The notes: generated by a model not told the origin, from the sequence alone. Shown: positions 9,268 through 19,448, numbered from the stretch's first letter. The stretch: 26,140 nt of DNA from Chara braunii (GCA_003427395.1 BFEA01000052.1:579092-605231), one strand, 5' to 3'. Translations and numbers: made by a program.

Positions 9268-10534
9268 AATGCAAACAAATGAGCATCATCACTGAGAGAA
9301 TATAGTAATATGCGAACTATAGGATGCAATTGTGTTGAAACGCAGACAGGTGTGTAGGCGCCTAGTGCTCAAGAACACCAACCTGGCGAGCCGTGCATGA
9401 CTCAAAGCTTCAACATTGAAACGGTCGTTTCAGCAAATGGCATGATTATTTCAAAATATCCACATGGAAAAGATGCTCGAAGTGCAACTTCTATGCGCAC
9501 AGATATAAAAGGGGTTGCTACGATAATTGTCTACGTGGTTGGAAAAGGGGTCGTTGTGGTGACTTTGACAAACACAGACGCGCCATCGCTTCTGCCAACC
9601 TATGTTGGCCAGAAATAGTGCACACAGAGTCCAGTGCCCACACTGCAACGACATTCCCTATAGAGCTGCCGGCCTACGAGCGCATCAGACCCGAGGAACT
9701 GTGAGCTGTGCAGTGTTCGAGTAGCTCATGGTTGTTATATCAATGTGTCCTCCTGATCTTGCACATGATAGAAATGCAGCAGCAAATTGTCGCCCCACTG
9801 CCCAGGGGATAACTGTGTTGTTGTCGAGGGGGGTAGGCTTAAGCCGCCCGATACCTTGCCCAGTGTCAATATTCCAGTATTCTATGTGGTGTTCACAGAG
9901 AAACAACTGCGGCGTAAACCTGCCGCAGAGAATCAGTGCCTGATGTAAACTTGGGCATCTTTGCATCTCTGCATCTGTCCTACATCACTGTGGACACTGC
10001 TCTGCTCACACTTTCATCAACAATTCATCCTGCCGAACTTTGTTCGAAGGGACCATGTGGTGCCCGACATCACTTCCTACCGTTGAGAGCTACCCCCCTT
10101 TTTTTTCTGAGGAAGGGGGCTTCAATGATCTGTCTGCCTCTCAGAGCAGGCGTGACGACAACCTCATCTAAGAGTGGGAAAAGGGGGAAAAGATGATAAC
10201 CACCATGGGATGCAAAGAGAAGCATACTAATGCTAGAAGAGGAGGAAGGTTGGGAGGGCAAGGGGCAGAATTTAGACTCAGAGTTTGAGTAGCATCCACC
10301 CAGGGCCAGCGATGTCCCAAAAGGTCACATACAACTACTGTTGCCCTGGACACCGGTCAGGTAGACAACGCACTGGAATTCCTCATGGGTCCACGATGCC
10401 CATTTCTAGAGGAGAAGGCTGCACTGGGGTCCATCACAAGAAGGATCAGACACTTGCACAGCAGCACATTGAGATGGGCACGGGACGAGGAATCAACGTC
10501 CCTTCTGTGATGCACAACACCGTCAGTAGTATCC
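9268..10534. other. No confident gene; one open Cys-rich frame
   Basis: The plus-strand frame open from about 9419 to 9704 includes the cysteine-rich run WKRCSKCNFYAHRYKRGCYD and later PIELPAYERIRPEEL. A different plus frame, 9397-9618, is also open. I cannot tell which, if either, was ever translated, and I recognise no domain. The Cys-rich frame has no start codon near its left end, so it would have to be an exon or fragment. The rest is unremarkable and ends at the first adapter. Confidence 0.25.
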
Positions 10535-10572
10535 CTGTCTCTTATACACATCTAGATGTGTATAAGAGACAG
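10535..10572. other. Nextera mate-pair junction adapter 1
   Basis: CTGTCTCTTATACACATCT followed directly by AGATGTGTATAAGAGACAG: two Tn5 mosaic ends head to head, the circularisation junction of a Nextera mate-pair library. This is artificial sequence. The DNA on its two sides was not necessarily adjacent in the genome. Translation gives the well-known contaminant peptides SYTHLDVYKRQ and MCIRDR. Confidence 0.98.
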
Positions 10573-10717
10573 GCCTTGGATTGTGTCCGTCATAGCTTCA
10601 TGGTGCATTGCTTGCCAGGGGAGCATCAGTCGGGTTCCTATTCCCCTGGCAAGTCAGAAGGTATTACAATGAGTACGCACTCACACTCCTCCCCCTCATG
10701 GTGGGGATGCCCGAAGG
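10573..10717. other. 145-bp fragment between two adapters, with perfect inverted repeat
   Basis: Bounded on both sides by junction adapters, so its placement is unreliable. It contains CTTGCCAGGGG (10611-10621) and CCCCTGGCAAG (10643-10653), a perfect 11-bp stem around a 21-base loop. The loop sequence AGCATCAGTCGGGTTCCT occurs again at 10881, after the second adapter, where the flanks no longer pair clearly. Confidence 0.85.
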
Positions 10718-10755
10718 CTGTCTCTTATACACATCTAGATGTGTATAAGAGACAG
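10718..10755. other. Nextera mate-pair junction adapter 2
   Basis: Identical 38-base double mosaic end. It marks a second false join 145 bp after the first. Confidence 0.98.
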
Positions 10756-11639
10756 GTTCAGACCCACATGCTTTTTTTTCCTGTTCTTCATGCAGGAATC
10801 ATACGTACATACTTTCTGTGCTTCATTAACAAATCATACGTACATGCTTTTTTTTTTTTTTCTGTGCTTCTATTCTAGGNAGCATCAGTCGGGTTCCTTT
10901 TCCACTATTAAGTCACAACAGCCCTACCCCCTCAACGTTCNTCGGTTAATCCAGGCCACAGTCGCGACGGCAACCCTCCATCTGCCGAGCACAAGAGCAA
11001 CACCACCCCCCAAGTGCTCAAACGCAGAACCTCAAAGCACTGCAGCACTCTGCAGCAGACTCATACTAAAAAACAACACCTAAATACACAAGTGCAACGC
11101 TATCAACCTCCCTAGAAACACGACTACACCAAGCTAAGACGCAGCAGCCCCACTGTTGAGGGAACAACAGCTTTGGTAGAAGGGATGGCTGCAGATTGCC
11201 ACTGTACCAGCAACTTTTGATCTTGGTAGCAACCAACACAAGCTTCTCAACATCGATCTTCGGAGACATCAGCGGCTTCAAAGTCAGGCAGCAGCAATTT
11301 AATTGGCGGTGACAACTCAATAACAGTTGCTACTGGGCAGCAACAGTAGCCACGGTGAAGAATAAATAAATAACAATAATAATAATAATAATAATATAAT
11401 ACTAATACGAGTAAAAATACACTCGTTGTCGTTGCCCACTACTGATGCGACCTGCCTGTCGACCCTGGTCCTCCGCCAGGTGAGTATGAAACTTCCTTGA
11501 AGTGCTTGGTATGGACCAGTGTGACCAATAGGTTGATCACGATGACCTCGACTATCACAACAAGCATGACGACGAAGATGAGCACGATGATGCTTCAGCT
11601 GTGAAGGCATGGTTGGGATCGTGCTGACGACTATGAATA
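10756..11639. other. No recognisable gene; T-runs and short duplications
   Basis: AATCATACGTACAT(A/G)C followed by a T-run and CTGTGCTTC occurs twice (10797 and 10832). A 14-T homopolymer lies at 10848-10861. A TAA microsatellite lies at about 11364-11402. No credible coding region. Confidence 0.5.
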
Positions 11640-11767
11640 GGGGCAGCAACAACTGCCCCGCCTTTCTGCTCATACAAATGTGCAAAATGAGACTAAATCC
11701 TCCCCTAGGACATAGGGAGACACCGCCATCCGGCCATGCGTACAAAGAGGTAAGAGTGGCTGCTCCC
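11640..11767. repeat. Hairpin element family H, diverged copy
   Basis: The core AAATGTGCAAAATGAGA (about 11675) and the following GACACCGCCAT match the elements at 19702 and 20431. The inner stem here is CTCCC/GGGAG where the others have ATCTT/AAGAT, a compensatory change. The outer arms are GGGGCAGC and GCTGCTCCC and are less perfect than in the other copies. Confidence 0.65.
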
Positions 11768-11869
11768 ACGGCTAGGATGAGCAACGCATCGACCAACGGT
11801 TGATGAAGGTGAGAGTGATCTATAGAAGGATGACGATCGTAGACACAATGGGCAGCACTACGATCTTGA

Positions 11870-12529
11870 NNNNNNNNNNNNNNNNNNNNNNNNNNNNNNN
11901 NNNNNNNNNNNNNNNNNNNNNNNNNNNNNNNNNNNNNNNNNNNNNNNNNNNNNNNNNNNNNNNNNNNNNNNNNNNNNNNNNNNNNNNNNNNNNNNNNNNN
12001 NNNNNNNNNNNNNNNNNNNNNNNNNNNNNNNNNNNNNNNNNNNNNNNNNNNNNNNNNNNNNNNNNNNNNNNNNNNNNNNNNNNNNNNNNNNNNNNNNNNN
12101 NNNNNNNNNNNNNNNNNNNNNNNNNNNNNNNNNNNNNNNNNNNNNNNNNNNNNNNNNNNNNNNNNNNNNNNNNNNNNNNNNNNNNNNNNNNNNNNNNNNN
12201 NNNNNNNNNNNNNNNNNNNNNNNNNNNNNNNNNNNNNNNNNNNNNNNNNNNNNNNNNNNNNNNNNNNNNNNNNNNNNNNNNNNNNNNNNNNNNNNNNNNN
12301 NNNNNNNNNNNNNNNNNNNNNNNNNNNNNNNNNNNNNNNNNNNNNNNNNNNNNNNNNNNNNNNNNNNNNNNNNNNNNNNNNNNNNNNNNNNNNNNNNNNN
12401 NNNNNNNNNNNNNNNNNNNNNNNNNNNNNNNNNNNNNNNNNNNNNNNNNNNNNNNNNNNNNNNNNNNNNNNNNNNNNNNNNNNNNNNNNNNNNNNNNNNN
12501 NNNNNNNNNNNNNNNNNNNNNNNNNNNNN
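11870..12529. other. Assembly gap (660 N)
   Basis: A run of N. Open frames reported through it are meaningless. It separates two contigs that begin with the same sequence. Confidence 1.
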
Positions 12530-13194
12530 CAGACCTTTGTCCAAATCGGGAATCTGGCATGACCATTCAACTCGGAATGGTCAAAAACCTAGAGATCGAG
12601 TCTTCACTTGCCTGTTTTCATCAAGAAACGGGAAAGTTACACAAATTTTTGTTTCTGCCCCACCACCTTTTTCTCCATCTCCGCGCACGCCTCCTTCCCT
12701 CTAACTCACCTCCTACACCACTAACACCAAAACTAACACTGTCACTACATTCGCCCTATGCCAAAACCCCCAGTTCATTTCTTCCCTCGCTCGCTTGATT
12801 CCGATAAGAATCGAGTGAGTCGTGCTTCTTTAGCTGCGCCGAACTCACCATCCTGCCATAGTTCTGTCTTCTTCATTCCCAATTTCCCAACGTACCTGGC
12901 TCAAGTCTTCGTCCNGGTTCAGCCNCCCCCTCACTGCCTTGCTCGACCTCAACTCCTTCCACCCTCACAGCGCTCAGCCTCGGCCTGTCGGAGCCTCCTC
13001 TCCCCCAACTGCCTGCCTTGCCCGGCTTGCTCATTCCCCCACCTCGTAGTGATGTGTCGCTGNCCCTCGTTGCGCTCCGCATGCATTCACCATCTCCCCC
13101 TCACCCGTAGGCTCTCNCCCATCCNATGCCTANAGCATAGTGCCGCAGACCNGTTTNAGCNGACAAGCACCACCCGTCGGNAGCGCACTTACTC

Positions 13195-13296
13195 AAAACC
13201 ATCGTGCTGTTNTATTTTATNCATACTATCTGTGNGCAGGGCCATGCTAATCTCCTTTGTATCGTTCCAATTTTACAGGATGTCCNGAAGGACCTC
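13195..13296 (-). ncRNA. U6: U6-like RNA, second copy of the same consensus
   Basis: Exact copy, including Ns, of the U6-like sequence at 666-767, with the same altered ACAAAGG box. It should not be counted as an independent gene because it lies in the artefactual duplication. Confidence 0.75.
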
Positions 13297-14688
13297 GGAT
13301 AACTCTGGCAGTCCGGAAGAAGCAGACCGGTCCAAGAACCCTGGGGTTCCGCTCGTCAATCCCGTTCCACCACTTGGAGTTGAACACGGTTTGTACCTCA
13401 NCAGCCCGTGGGTGTACCCCCTGAGCGAGGTCCGTTGGTTCACGGCCAGTCCCGGAGAGCGGTGTCGGGCCTTGTTTCAAGTGAGAAGTAAGAAAAAAAA
13501 AACTAAAATAATAGCCAATAAAACAAAAAACTTAGGAGAGAAAACGGAGTAGGGGAGGAGGGCCCGTTGGCATTGGTCCTCGGCCCTCCCTCTCGGGCCC
13601 GCGGTAAGACTCCCCAGCAAAACTAAGGAGTATAGTCCTGCGGGACCCTCAACCCCTCAGTTTTCTCCATGAAACGTTCCTCCGCTCTTGTAATGCTGGC
13701 TACTGGCCTCGATCCCAAGATCCCCCTGGTGGAAGTTCAATGACGTAACGTATAGGGCTAAGCCCAAGCTTAAGTTAGTTATGCGTTGCCCTGTATATGA
13801 ATGGTATGGCTAGCCAGCCCGGGCCTGCAACGGTACCTCAGACCGTTTTTCTAACTTACGGCCTGAGCCCAGGGCCCTGTAATGCCGCACTTGGCTGCCT
13901 CGAGGGCAAGGCTTCACTTGGCCTACCCCGCTCGCCCGCTCCACCATGGTATGGCTGCGGGCCGAGCCCCTCATAGCCTGCCATAACGCCTTTTTACCGC
14001 CCTCCCACCGAGGAAACCCCGACCGTCACTCTAGTTTGTGCCCTCCTCACTCGGCTTTGGCGGCGGCTTCTACTATTGACGGCGCATGGCCAATCTAGTG
14101 CCCACGTAACTTTACACAGTGCGGCCCCTAAAGTCGTTAACAATAGTGCTAGTACCCAAGGCTAAGATGGACTACTGGAAAAATCAGTATAAGTTGTTTG
14201 CCGCACAGTACGCGGACCTATCAAAATCCCTCAAGGTCAGTCTTTCGCCTACGAACCAAACTCACGACTGCCGACCTATGGCNCCTGCTGATCATAGGGC
14301 CTGGTTCCGTCCACGACNGTCAACCTCTCGCATCTACCGCGAGGAGGTCACCGCTTGCGTTCTACTTTTTCTCGCACACTCCAGTCACTGCCCAAAGCAA
14401 CACCGGTTTCGATGACGCATGCAGTATGAACGCAGGTGCACCACGGTTACTTCAATAANGNAACAACTTTCCCTAGTTTTAATCAAAGCCAAAATTTTTG
14501 CCGGCGACAACGCCGACCTTATAGCATCAAGAAAAAGATCATCACTCGCGCCTCAAAGTTGCGCGCCCACATACTCTCTACTTCCCGTCAACCATTCAGT
14601 CAACGCGAACCAAACAGACCCGCGACTTCGACCGGTATACTCACATTCTGGACAAACCTTATCTTCTGTCACTTGCAAAAACCAGGGC

Positions 14689-14719
14689 GGATACCCTTGT
14701 AAGGGTATTCGCGCCGACA
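14689..14719. repeat. Recurring ACCCTTGTA hairpin motif, instance 2
   Basis: ATACCCT (14691-14697), loop TGTA, AGGGTAT (14702-14708), then TCGCGCCGACA. The stem is perfect here, while the copy at 2160 carries a C at the equivalent of 14702. Confidence 0.75.
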
Positions 14720-15023
14720 CAGGTAGATAGACAAGTACCATCCCAAGTCGTAGTGTGTGTCGTAGATGTACCCAACACAACACTAACCTAATCAACCCTC
14801 GACCTTCTCGGTCGAAGGGTATTACTACCGATCCTTACCATCACAACGCTCGTCATAACAATGTGCGCGCATACTCTCGAAATTTTCTCACTGATTTGTC
14901 CCGACCTCAATGGTCAAGGGGATCGTTTCAAAGTATCACACGAAAACGCGTACACTTTCAAGTTCAGACCGACTCCGTCATGACGCTCGGTGCGATCGGC
15001 GTGTCAAATGTAAGAACATGGCA

Positions 15024-15054
15024 AAATACCCTTGTGAGGGTATTTGGTCCGACA
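15024..15054. repeat. Recurring ACCCTTGTA hairpin motif, instance 3
   Basis: AAATACCCT (15024-15032) pairs perfectly with AGGGTATTT (15037-15045), then GGTCCGACA. The 9-bp stem is the strongest of the family. Confidence 0.7.
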
Positions 15055-15139
15055 ACGCTATCGGATTAAAAAAAAATGGTTATAGCTCACACAACTTTTC
15101 AAATTCTCAATTTGAATCCCATCCTTGTCGATCGCTATA

Positions 15140-15172
15140 ACAAGGGTGGGTACCCTTGTAAAGGTATTCGTG
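15140..15172. repeat. Recurring ACCCTTGTA hairpin motif, instance 4, with alternative fold
   Basis: The motif TACCCTTGTAAAGGTATTCGTGC starts at 15151 but lacks the GCCGACA tail. ACAAGGGT (15140-15147) also pairs perfectly with ACCCTTGT (15152-15159) around GGGT, so the ACCCTT strand can form either of two mutually exclusive hairpins. Confidence 0.6.
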
Positions 15173-15286
15173 CAAATAGCATGAAGCATCGCCATGACAG
15201 TCGGTTGCGTGAGTACATATAATTGAATGTTGTGGCTTCCTTCACGTCTGCGTCCCTTTGATACATTTTTGTGCGGACCTCACAAA

Positions 15287-15600
15287 ACTACCATTTTGTC
15301 AAAATGGATATTTTTTCTTTTTTAAACGAAATTGAAACTGATTTTTTTAATTTTTTTTGGCTAAAAACTCAATCTAAATTTGCTGCTCTTGAGGATCCGA
15401 CGTTTGTAAAACGTTGGATCCCCTGGATGTATCCGGTCTCAAGCTACGTCCAGATACATACAGGGGGTCCAACGTTTAAAAAACGCCGGACCCTTAAGAG
15501 CATAAAATTTAGACTGAGTTTTCGGCTAACAAAGTTGGAAAAACTCAATTTCAATTGCGTTCAAGAAATAAAAAACGTTTATTTTGACGAAATGACAGTT
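15287..15600. repeat. Large foldback palindrome with nested hairpins
   Basis: The left arm (about 15287-15433) and the right arm (about 15453-15600) are imperfect inverted copies around a 19-base centre. Matching landmarks are ATTTTGTCAAAAT with its partner near 15583, GGCTAAAAACTCAATCTAAA with the complement of the segment near 15511-15530, and CTGGATGTATC with GATACATACAG. Each arm carries its own hairpin: GGATCC-ACGTTT-gta-AAACGT-GGATCC at 15393-15421 (13 bp with one wobble), and GGGTCC...GGACCC at 15465-15493. The whole can therefore fold as one long stem or as a branched cruciform. The arms are T/A-rich outside and GC-richer at the nested hairpins. Open frames across it read from both arms and are probably by-products. 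It may be a foldback transposon, a hairpin-RNA locus or the structured end of a larger element. Confidence 0.8.
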
Positions 15601-15801
15601 ACAAAACATTCGCATGCAGAACAAGTAATGGGTCGAAATATTTGCAAAAGGGACTAGACGCGATTTGCACATAGACTTAAGTTTTATTTGAATAGTGTAT
15701 CGCGTGGTTAGATTGGTCTTAGTCCATCGGCGTAGTGTCACGCTTGGATGATCAACGCCCCAAGTGTCGATGTGCGCACAAGTACGATTCAAGCATTCAC
15801 T

Positions 15802-16113
15802 GCGTGTACCTCCTATGCTACAGCGATCAAGAAACGCCCTCGGTTGATCCACCTGTGCGACCTTATGCAAAAACTCTCGCATGTGGCCCAATAGCTCAAC
15901 GAAGATACGCCCACGTAAGGAATGGTGATAACTCTCACGAGTGGAGGTAAGTTGTTCCTCGCATGATCGTATTTTATTGTAGGGGTTCGCGAGAGGTATA
16001 GTTAGCGCACTCAGTCAGAACGACACCGCTCCTAAATGCTTTGCGTCCCAAACTGCCAAAAGCATGTGTAACGGGGCTGAGAGGGTCCCCGTGCGGAACC
16101 GATGCGCTCGACA
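15802..16113 (-). pseudogene. Decayed coding fragment of an unknown protein, copy B
   Basis: Inverted homologue of 5061-5366. Minus-strand blocks VERIGSARGPS, SALTIPLANPYNK, LTSTRESYHHSLRGRI, ELLGHMREFLHKVAQVD and AFLDRCSIGGTR correspond to copy A. Here the frame continues from ELLGHMREF through AFLDRCSIGGTR without interruption, whereas copy A is frameshifted. Upstream, copy B has an in-frame stop after the VERIG block (near 16045) and an indel before SALTIP, so it is also broken. No domain recognised. The large palindrome lies about 200 bp beyond its 3' end on the coding strand, much as the hairpin chain follows copy A. Confidence 0.55.
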
Positions 16114-18181
16114 ACTGAACCTCTGAACATGGGCCAACAATTAACAGCAGAAAAATGAGAGAAGTATAACAGACACGCTATATATTTGTGACGATATATA
16201 TATCGTAATATATATATCTATATATATATATATATATTAGTTCTGTTTGTGACGATATATACTACGACTTCGCTAGCTTCCTGCTACGGTTTTTTCCGGT
16301 CAGGTTGAGCGGCAGTGGTCGGGGCCGTTACTAAGCGGCCATGCTGTGCCTCTAGTGTCAGCGGCGTGTCTGGAGTGTATTTTTTGGCTGTGGCAGACCT
16401 TTCTTTGTTTCGTGGATGTTTTGCTGGCTTGTGATGGGGTGTGAACCGACAGTTTGTAGAGTTTTCCATCTGGTGTGGGTGAGTGATAGTCTACTTTGAT
16501 TTTGGTTNTCTCTAGGCTTTTGCGTCTCTCAGTGCTTTGCCCTTCGGTTATTTGATTAGCTACTCGGGACTGTGGGCTCTCCCTGTGTTGAGACATGGAT
16601 CGGGCTGTCCCGTATAGTGGATTGAAGGCCTGGCTGTCGTTGGTTGATCTCCTTTCCGATTGTGTTGTTACCTTGGGACTGGGCCCGTTTGGAAGAAAGG
16701 CGAATTTTGAGTCAGATGCTCGGGAGTTGGTGACGTGGCGGATGATTTTCCTTTTCGTTTTTATTTATATTTTTGGAATGAGTGAAGGTCCTTTATATTC
16801 GCTTCTGTTTCTTACCATTAGGTTCGGTCGTCGAGGAAATTGCCGGATTGTAGTATATGGACGTTTGACTTTGGTTCGCTCCGTGCCTTGCGCCTGTCCC
16901 CTTTTTTGTATCTTTGCTAACCGTTTGGGAGTGTTTCATGTCATTGGCCTTGCAGACTGGGATTTGCTTCTCTTAGGTTCAAGCCCGTCAGTGGGGCCCG
17001 ATTGTTATCTGCGCCCTGTTTTTTTTTGTTTTTTTTAAATCATCAGGCGGGCAAAGTTTGGAGCGAAGGTCGCTTGTATCTGTCTAGTAGGACCAGTTTT
17101 TTTGCAATCCAATGCATGCCGTATGAAGGTGATTCTGACCGTCTCATTGTGACCGTTAGATCACCTAATAAAGGCCGAAACGTAGTCGAGTGGGGCCTAC
17201 CCCTTGCATTCACGTTTCGATTATTTGTTTATAATGACCGGTGCCGTGCAGAAGACAGAGGCCGAGCAAGTGTACAACTTAGAGAGGAATGAAACCAGTC
17301 GTTATGTCCTTGGGCATGCAACGCACCCGCCCGTGGGCTAAGTCCCACTAGCGGTGTTTTTTTTTTTTTCTTTTTTTTTTTGCGGTGGTTTAGTTTTCGT
17401 TTTGTAAAATTTTCAACGTGGCTACAGTGCGGCCATGAGATGTACAGATCGGATGGCAGGAGCCGATGCGTACTCGAGTTTCAAGTCCAAAGCCCCGCTT
17501 GGGGGGGGCTTTGCCCCAGCGGCTCGACTCCTGGGCACGAACATGTGACCTTCCACCGGCTAACTGGTGCTTCTTGCACAGTAATCGTTCTTTCCCTGTG
17601 TCCGGGACCCCTCCGTTTCCACAGGTGGCCCCACCATGGAATTGGGGAAAGGCCACTCTCAGAGGAAAGTGATGTCGTTCCGTGATCAGCAGGAATTATC
17701 TGAAAATGAACCGAGCAATAGTAGACTGCTAGACAAAAAAAAAGAATAAAAAAAAGTAGACTACTAGACTATAAGAAACGCAAGAACAGAGGTAGCAGCC
17801 TTGTGGAGAAGAAAGTGACAAAGAAAGCCAGTGAAGGGAGAAATGGGACATAGAAAGAGACACCGAGACATTCTGGCTTCTTTGACGTCCCCAGGAAGCG
17901 AGGAGGATGTTCTTTTTCTACTCCCCCTGCGTCCGCTCTCTCCCGTTGCCCCTCTCCCAGGACCACCCACGACCCGGGCCCCCCTTTTGTGCTTTAAACA
18001 AGGGGGGGAAACCGAAGGAAGAGGAGAATTCTTTGAGTTGCCATGACCATTATCTACTACGAGGAGAAACCCAAAGGAGCATAATGGCATGGGCCGGGCT
18101 TGGGCTGGCCTTAGTGAAATTGTGAGGTTCATTCCATTAGTATTGATATGCCATACATATTCTGGAAATGGTTCTTACGGT
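16114..18181. other. No confident gene; AT microsatellite, T-runs, one possible exon
   Basis: An AT repeat occupies about 16189-16245; GTTTGTGACGATATATA lies to its right and TTTGTGACGATATATA to its left. A frame at 16595-17038 is open for 147 codons but ends in poly-T sequence and resembles nothing known. The T-rich tract at 17021-17045, ending in CATCAG, looks like a 3' splice site. It is followed by an open frame to the stop at 17290-17292 that includes SSRTSFFAIQCMPYEGD. This could be a terminal exon, but I cannot identify it. T-runs interrupted by one C lie at 17357-17381. A perfect GC-rich hairpin, AAGCCCC with GGGGCTT, lies near 17490-17512. Confidence 0.3.
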
Positions 18182-18335
18182 GAGAGAGAGTGTCTGTGAA
18201 AAGGAAAAAAGAAAGGGAAAAAAAAAAAGAAAAGAAAAAGGAAAAAAAGAAGAGGCAAAAGAGGAAAAAGAAAATGAAAAAAAGAAAGAAAGGGAAAGAA
18301 AAAAAGATAAAAGGAAAAAAAGAGAAGAGGACGAA
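18182..18335. repeat. Polypurine (A/G) tract
   Basis: About 150 bases almost entirely A and G on the plus strand, mainly AAAAAG and AAAGAA units. Lys/Glu-rich or Phe/Leu-rich open frames here are compositional artefacts. Confidence 0.9.
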
Positions 18336-18523
18336 CATGGCGCTTACCCTGATCTTGTCCAGATTCTGGAGATCCATCGTCCTGCAGGGCCGTGGGCCCA
18401 ATGGGACAGTCTGTCCTTTTGTTTGTAAACGACCATCGGGACAGTCTATCACGGTCTGTTTGTGTGTTGAGTTGAACGAAGTCTAGATGTGGCCTCCATA
18501 TGCAGTCATGCACCCTTATACGC

Positions 18524-18561
18524 CTGTCTCTTATACACATCTAGATGTGTATAAGAGACAG
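18524..18561. other. Nextera mate-pair junction adapter 3
   Basis: Same 38-base double mosaic end. It is followed immediately by a GT microsatellite, so the join was probably made through low-complexity sequence. Confidence 0.98.
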
Positions 18562-18588
18562 GTGTGTGTGTGTGTGTGTGTGTGTGTG
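18562..18588. repeat. GT dinucleotide microsatellite
   Basis: Uninterrupted GT repeat directly abutting adapter 3. Confidence 0.95.
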
Positions 18589-18977
18589 CTGATGTCTGTC
18601 TTTGTTGCATCAATGACTCGATGACGTGTCTTTGTTACATGAATCGGTAGAAAGAACACTTGCACCCAAACACGACAGTTTCGTCAATAACTACTAGATG
18701 ACTGATTGCATCTCCATTTTTTCTCCCCTTGTGCTATGGGTAACAAACTGCACTGTTGCAGCCTGAAAACTCTGCACTCAGATTAGAATGGCCCCCGCAC
18801 AAGGATGAGAAATGGAACAAATACATTGGGGAGAGCAAAAATAAACCAGCATACCATGATTATGAGAAATCTGAGTGGAGGGAGCAGGGAAAGGAGAAAT
18901 GGTGGGTAAGTTTTTTTCATTTTCCCTTCTAAAACTTACATCATCCCTTAGGGCTGCATTCCCCTCGCCCCCGCTGT

Positions 18978-19017
18978 GGACAATCTCAAATAACATCGGA
19001 CAATCTCAAATAACATC
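18978..19017. repeat. 20-bp tandem duplication
   Basis: GGACAATCTCAAATAACATC occurs twice without a spacer, followed by GGA. Confidence 0.95.
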
Positions 19018-19053
19018 GGAGATGCAGCTCATGCAACCCGCATAAACACGGAC

Positions 19054-19084
19054 AAAAACCCTTGTAGGCGTATTTGTGCCGACA
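19054..19084. repeat. Recurring ACCCTTGTA hairpin motif, instance 5
   Basis: AAAAACCCTTGTAGGCG, then TATTTGTGCCGACA. The GCCGACA tail is intact, but the stem is weakened by the C in AGGCGTA. It lies 4 kb from the others and beyond adapter 3, so it may come from a different genomic place. Confidence 0.65.
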
Positions 19085-19404
19085 GTGGGACAGGATCTGC
19101 CATTAACGGTCCACATGGAACATGGACCCAACCACGGCTTTTTTTCCTATTGCACTACGGATCCTTTCAATTCTCAACCGACCGGCAAATTGATAGCTGT
19201 CGGTCCTCCGCCAAAGCATGAAGGACTGGTCGATGTGAAATATCGACCCCCCAATACCCTTTTTGCACTGGTCGCCCCCTATGAGAATTGGCCCACCTAA
19301 AGATGTGGCAACCCACTATACCGCGGGCAATTCACAGGTGTACCAACTGGCCAGTCGGTGACGCAATCATTGTCAATTTTTTTTTTTTTTTTTCCGAAAC
19401 CATT

Positions 19405-19448
19405 GTCATATTTTGGAATGTCATATTTTGGAATGTCATATTTTGGAA
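19405..19448. repeat. 15-bp minisatellite, about 3 units
   Basis: GTCATATTTTGGAAT repeated at 19405, 19420 and 19435 (the last unit is one base short). Confidence 0.95.

Larger units (their letters stand above)
12530..14719. repeat. Copy 2 of the 2.19-kb direct duplication
   Basis: Same as bases 1-2190, including N positions, with one substitution at 14702. After 14719 the sequence is unrelated to 2191 onward. Everything described for 1-2190 applies here. Confidence 0.95.
18589..19404. other. No recognisable gene; short duplications
   Basis: No credible reading frame. Contains the 20-bp tandem duplication at 18978-19017, an instance of the recurring hairpin motif at 19054-19084 and a 17-T run at 19377-19393. 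Confidence 0.5.

Noticed and set aside
10285-10878. 197-codon open frame spanning both adapters
   Set aside because: It contains SYTHLDVYKRQ twice, the translation of the Nextera junction adapter, so the frame is an assembly artefact. The MCIRDR-starting frames at 10357-10551, 10739-11083 and 18175-18540 are rejected for the same reason.
11317-12798. Very long open frames through 11870-12529
   Set aside because: They consist mostly of N codons in the assembly gap.
12530-14719. Second U6 gene and a true segmental duplication
   Set aside because: Identical N positions show that both copies come from one consensus sequence, not from two resolved loci.
15271-15657. 128-codon frame across the palindrome
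   Set aside because: Similar peptides read inward from both arms simply because the arms are inverted copies; the centre is a hairpin, not a protein core.
18129-18540. Lys/Glu-rich or Phe-rich open frames on both strands
   Set aside because: They lie over the polypurine tract at 18182-18335, and all frames are open for compositional reasons.
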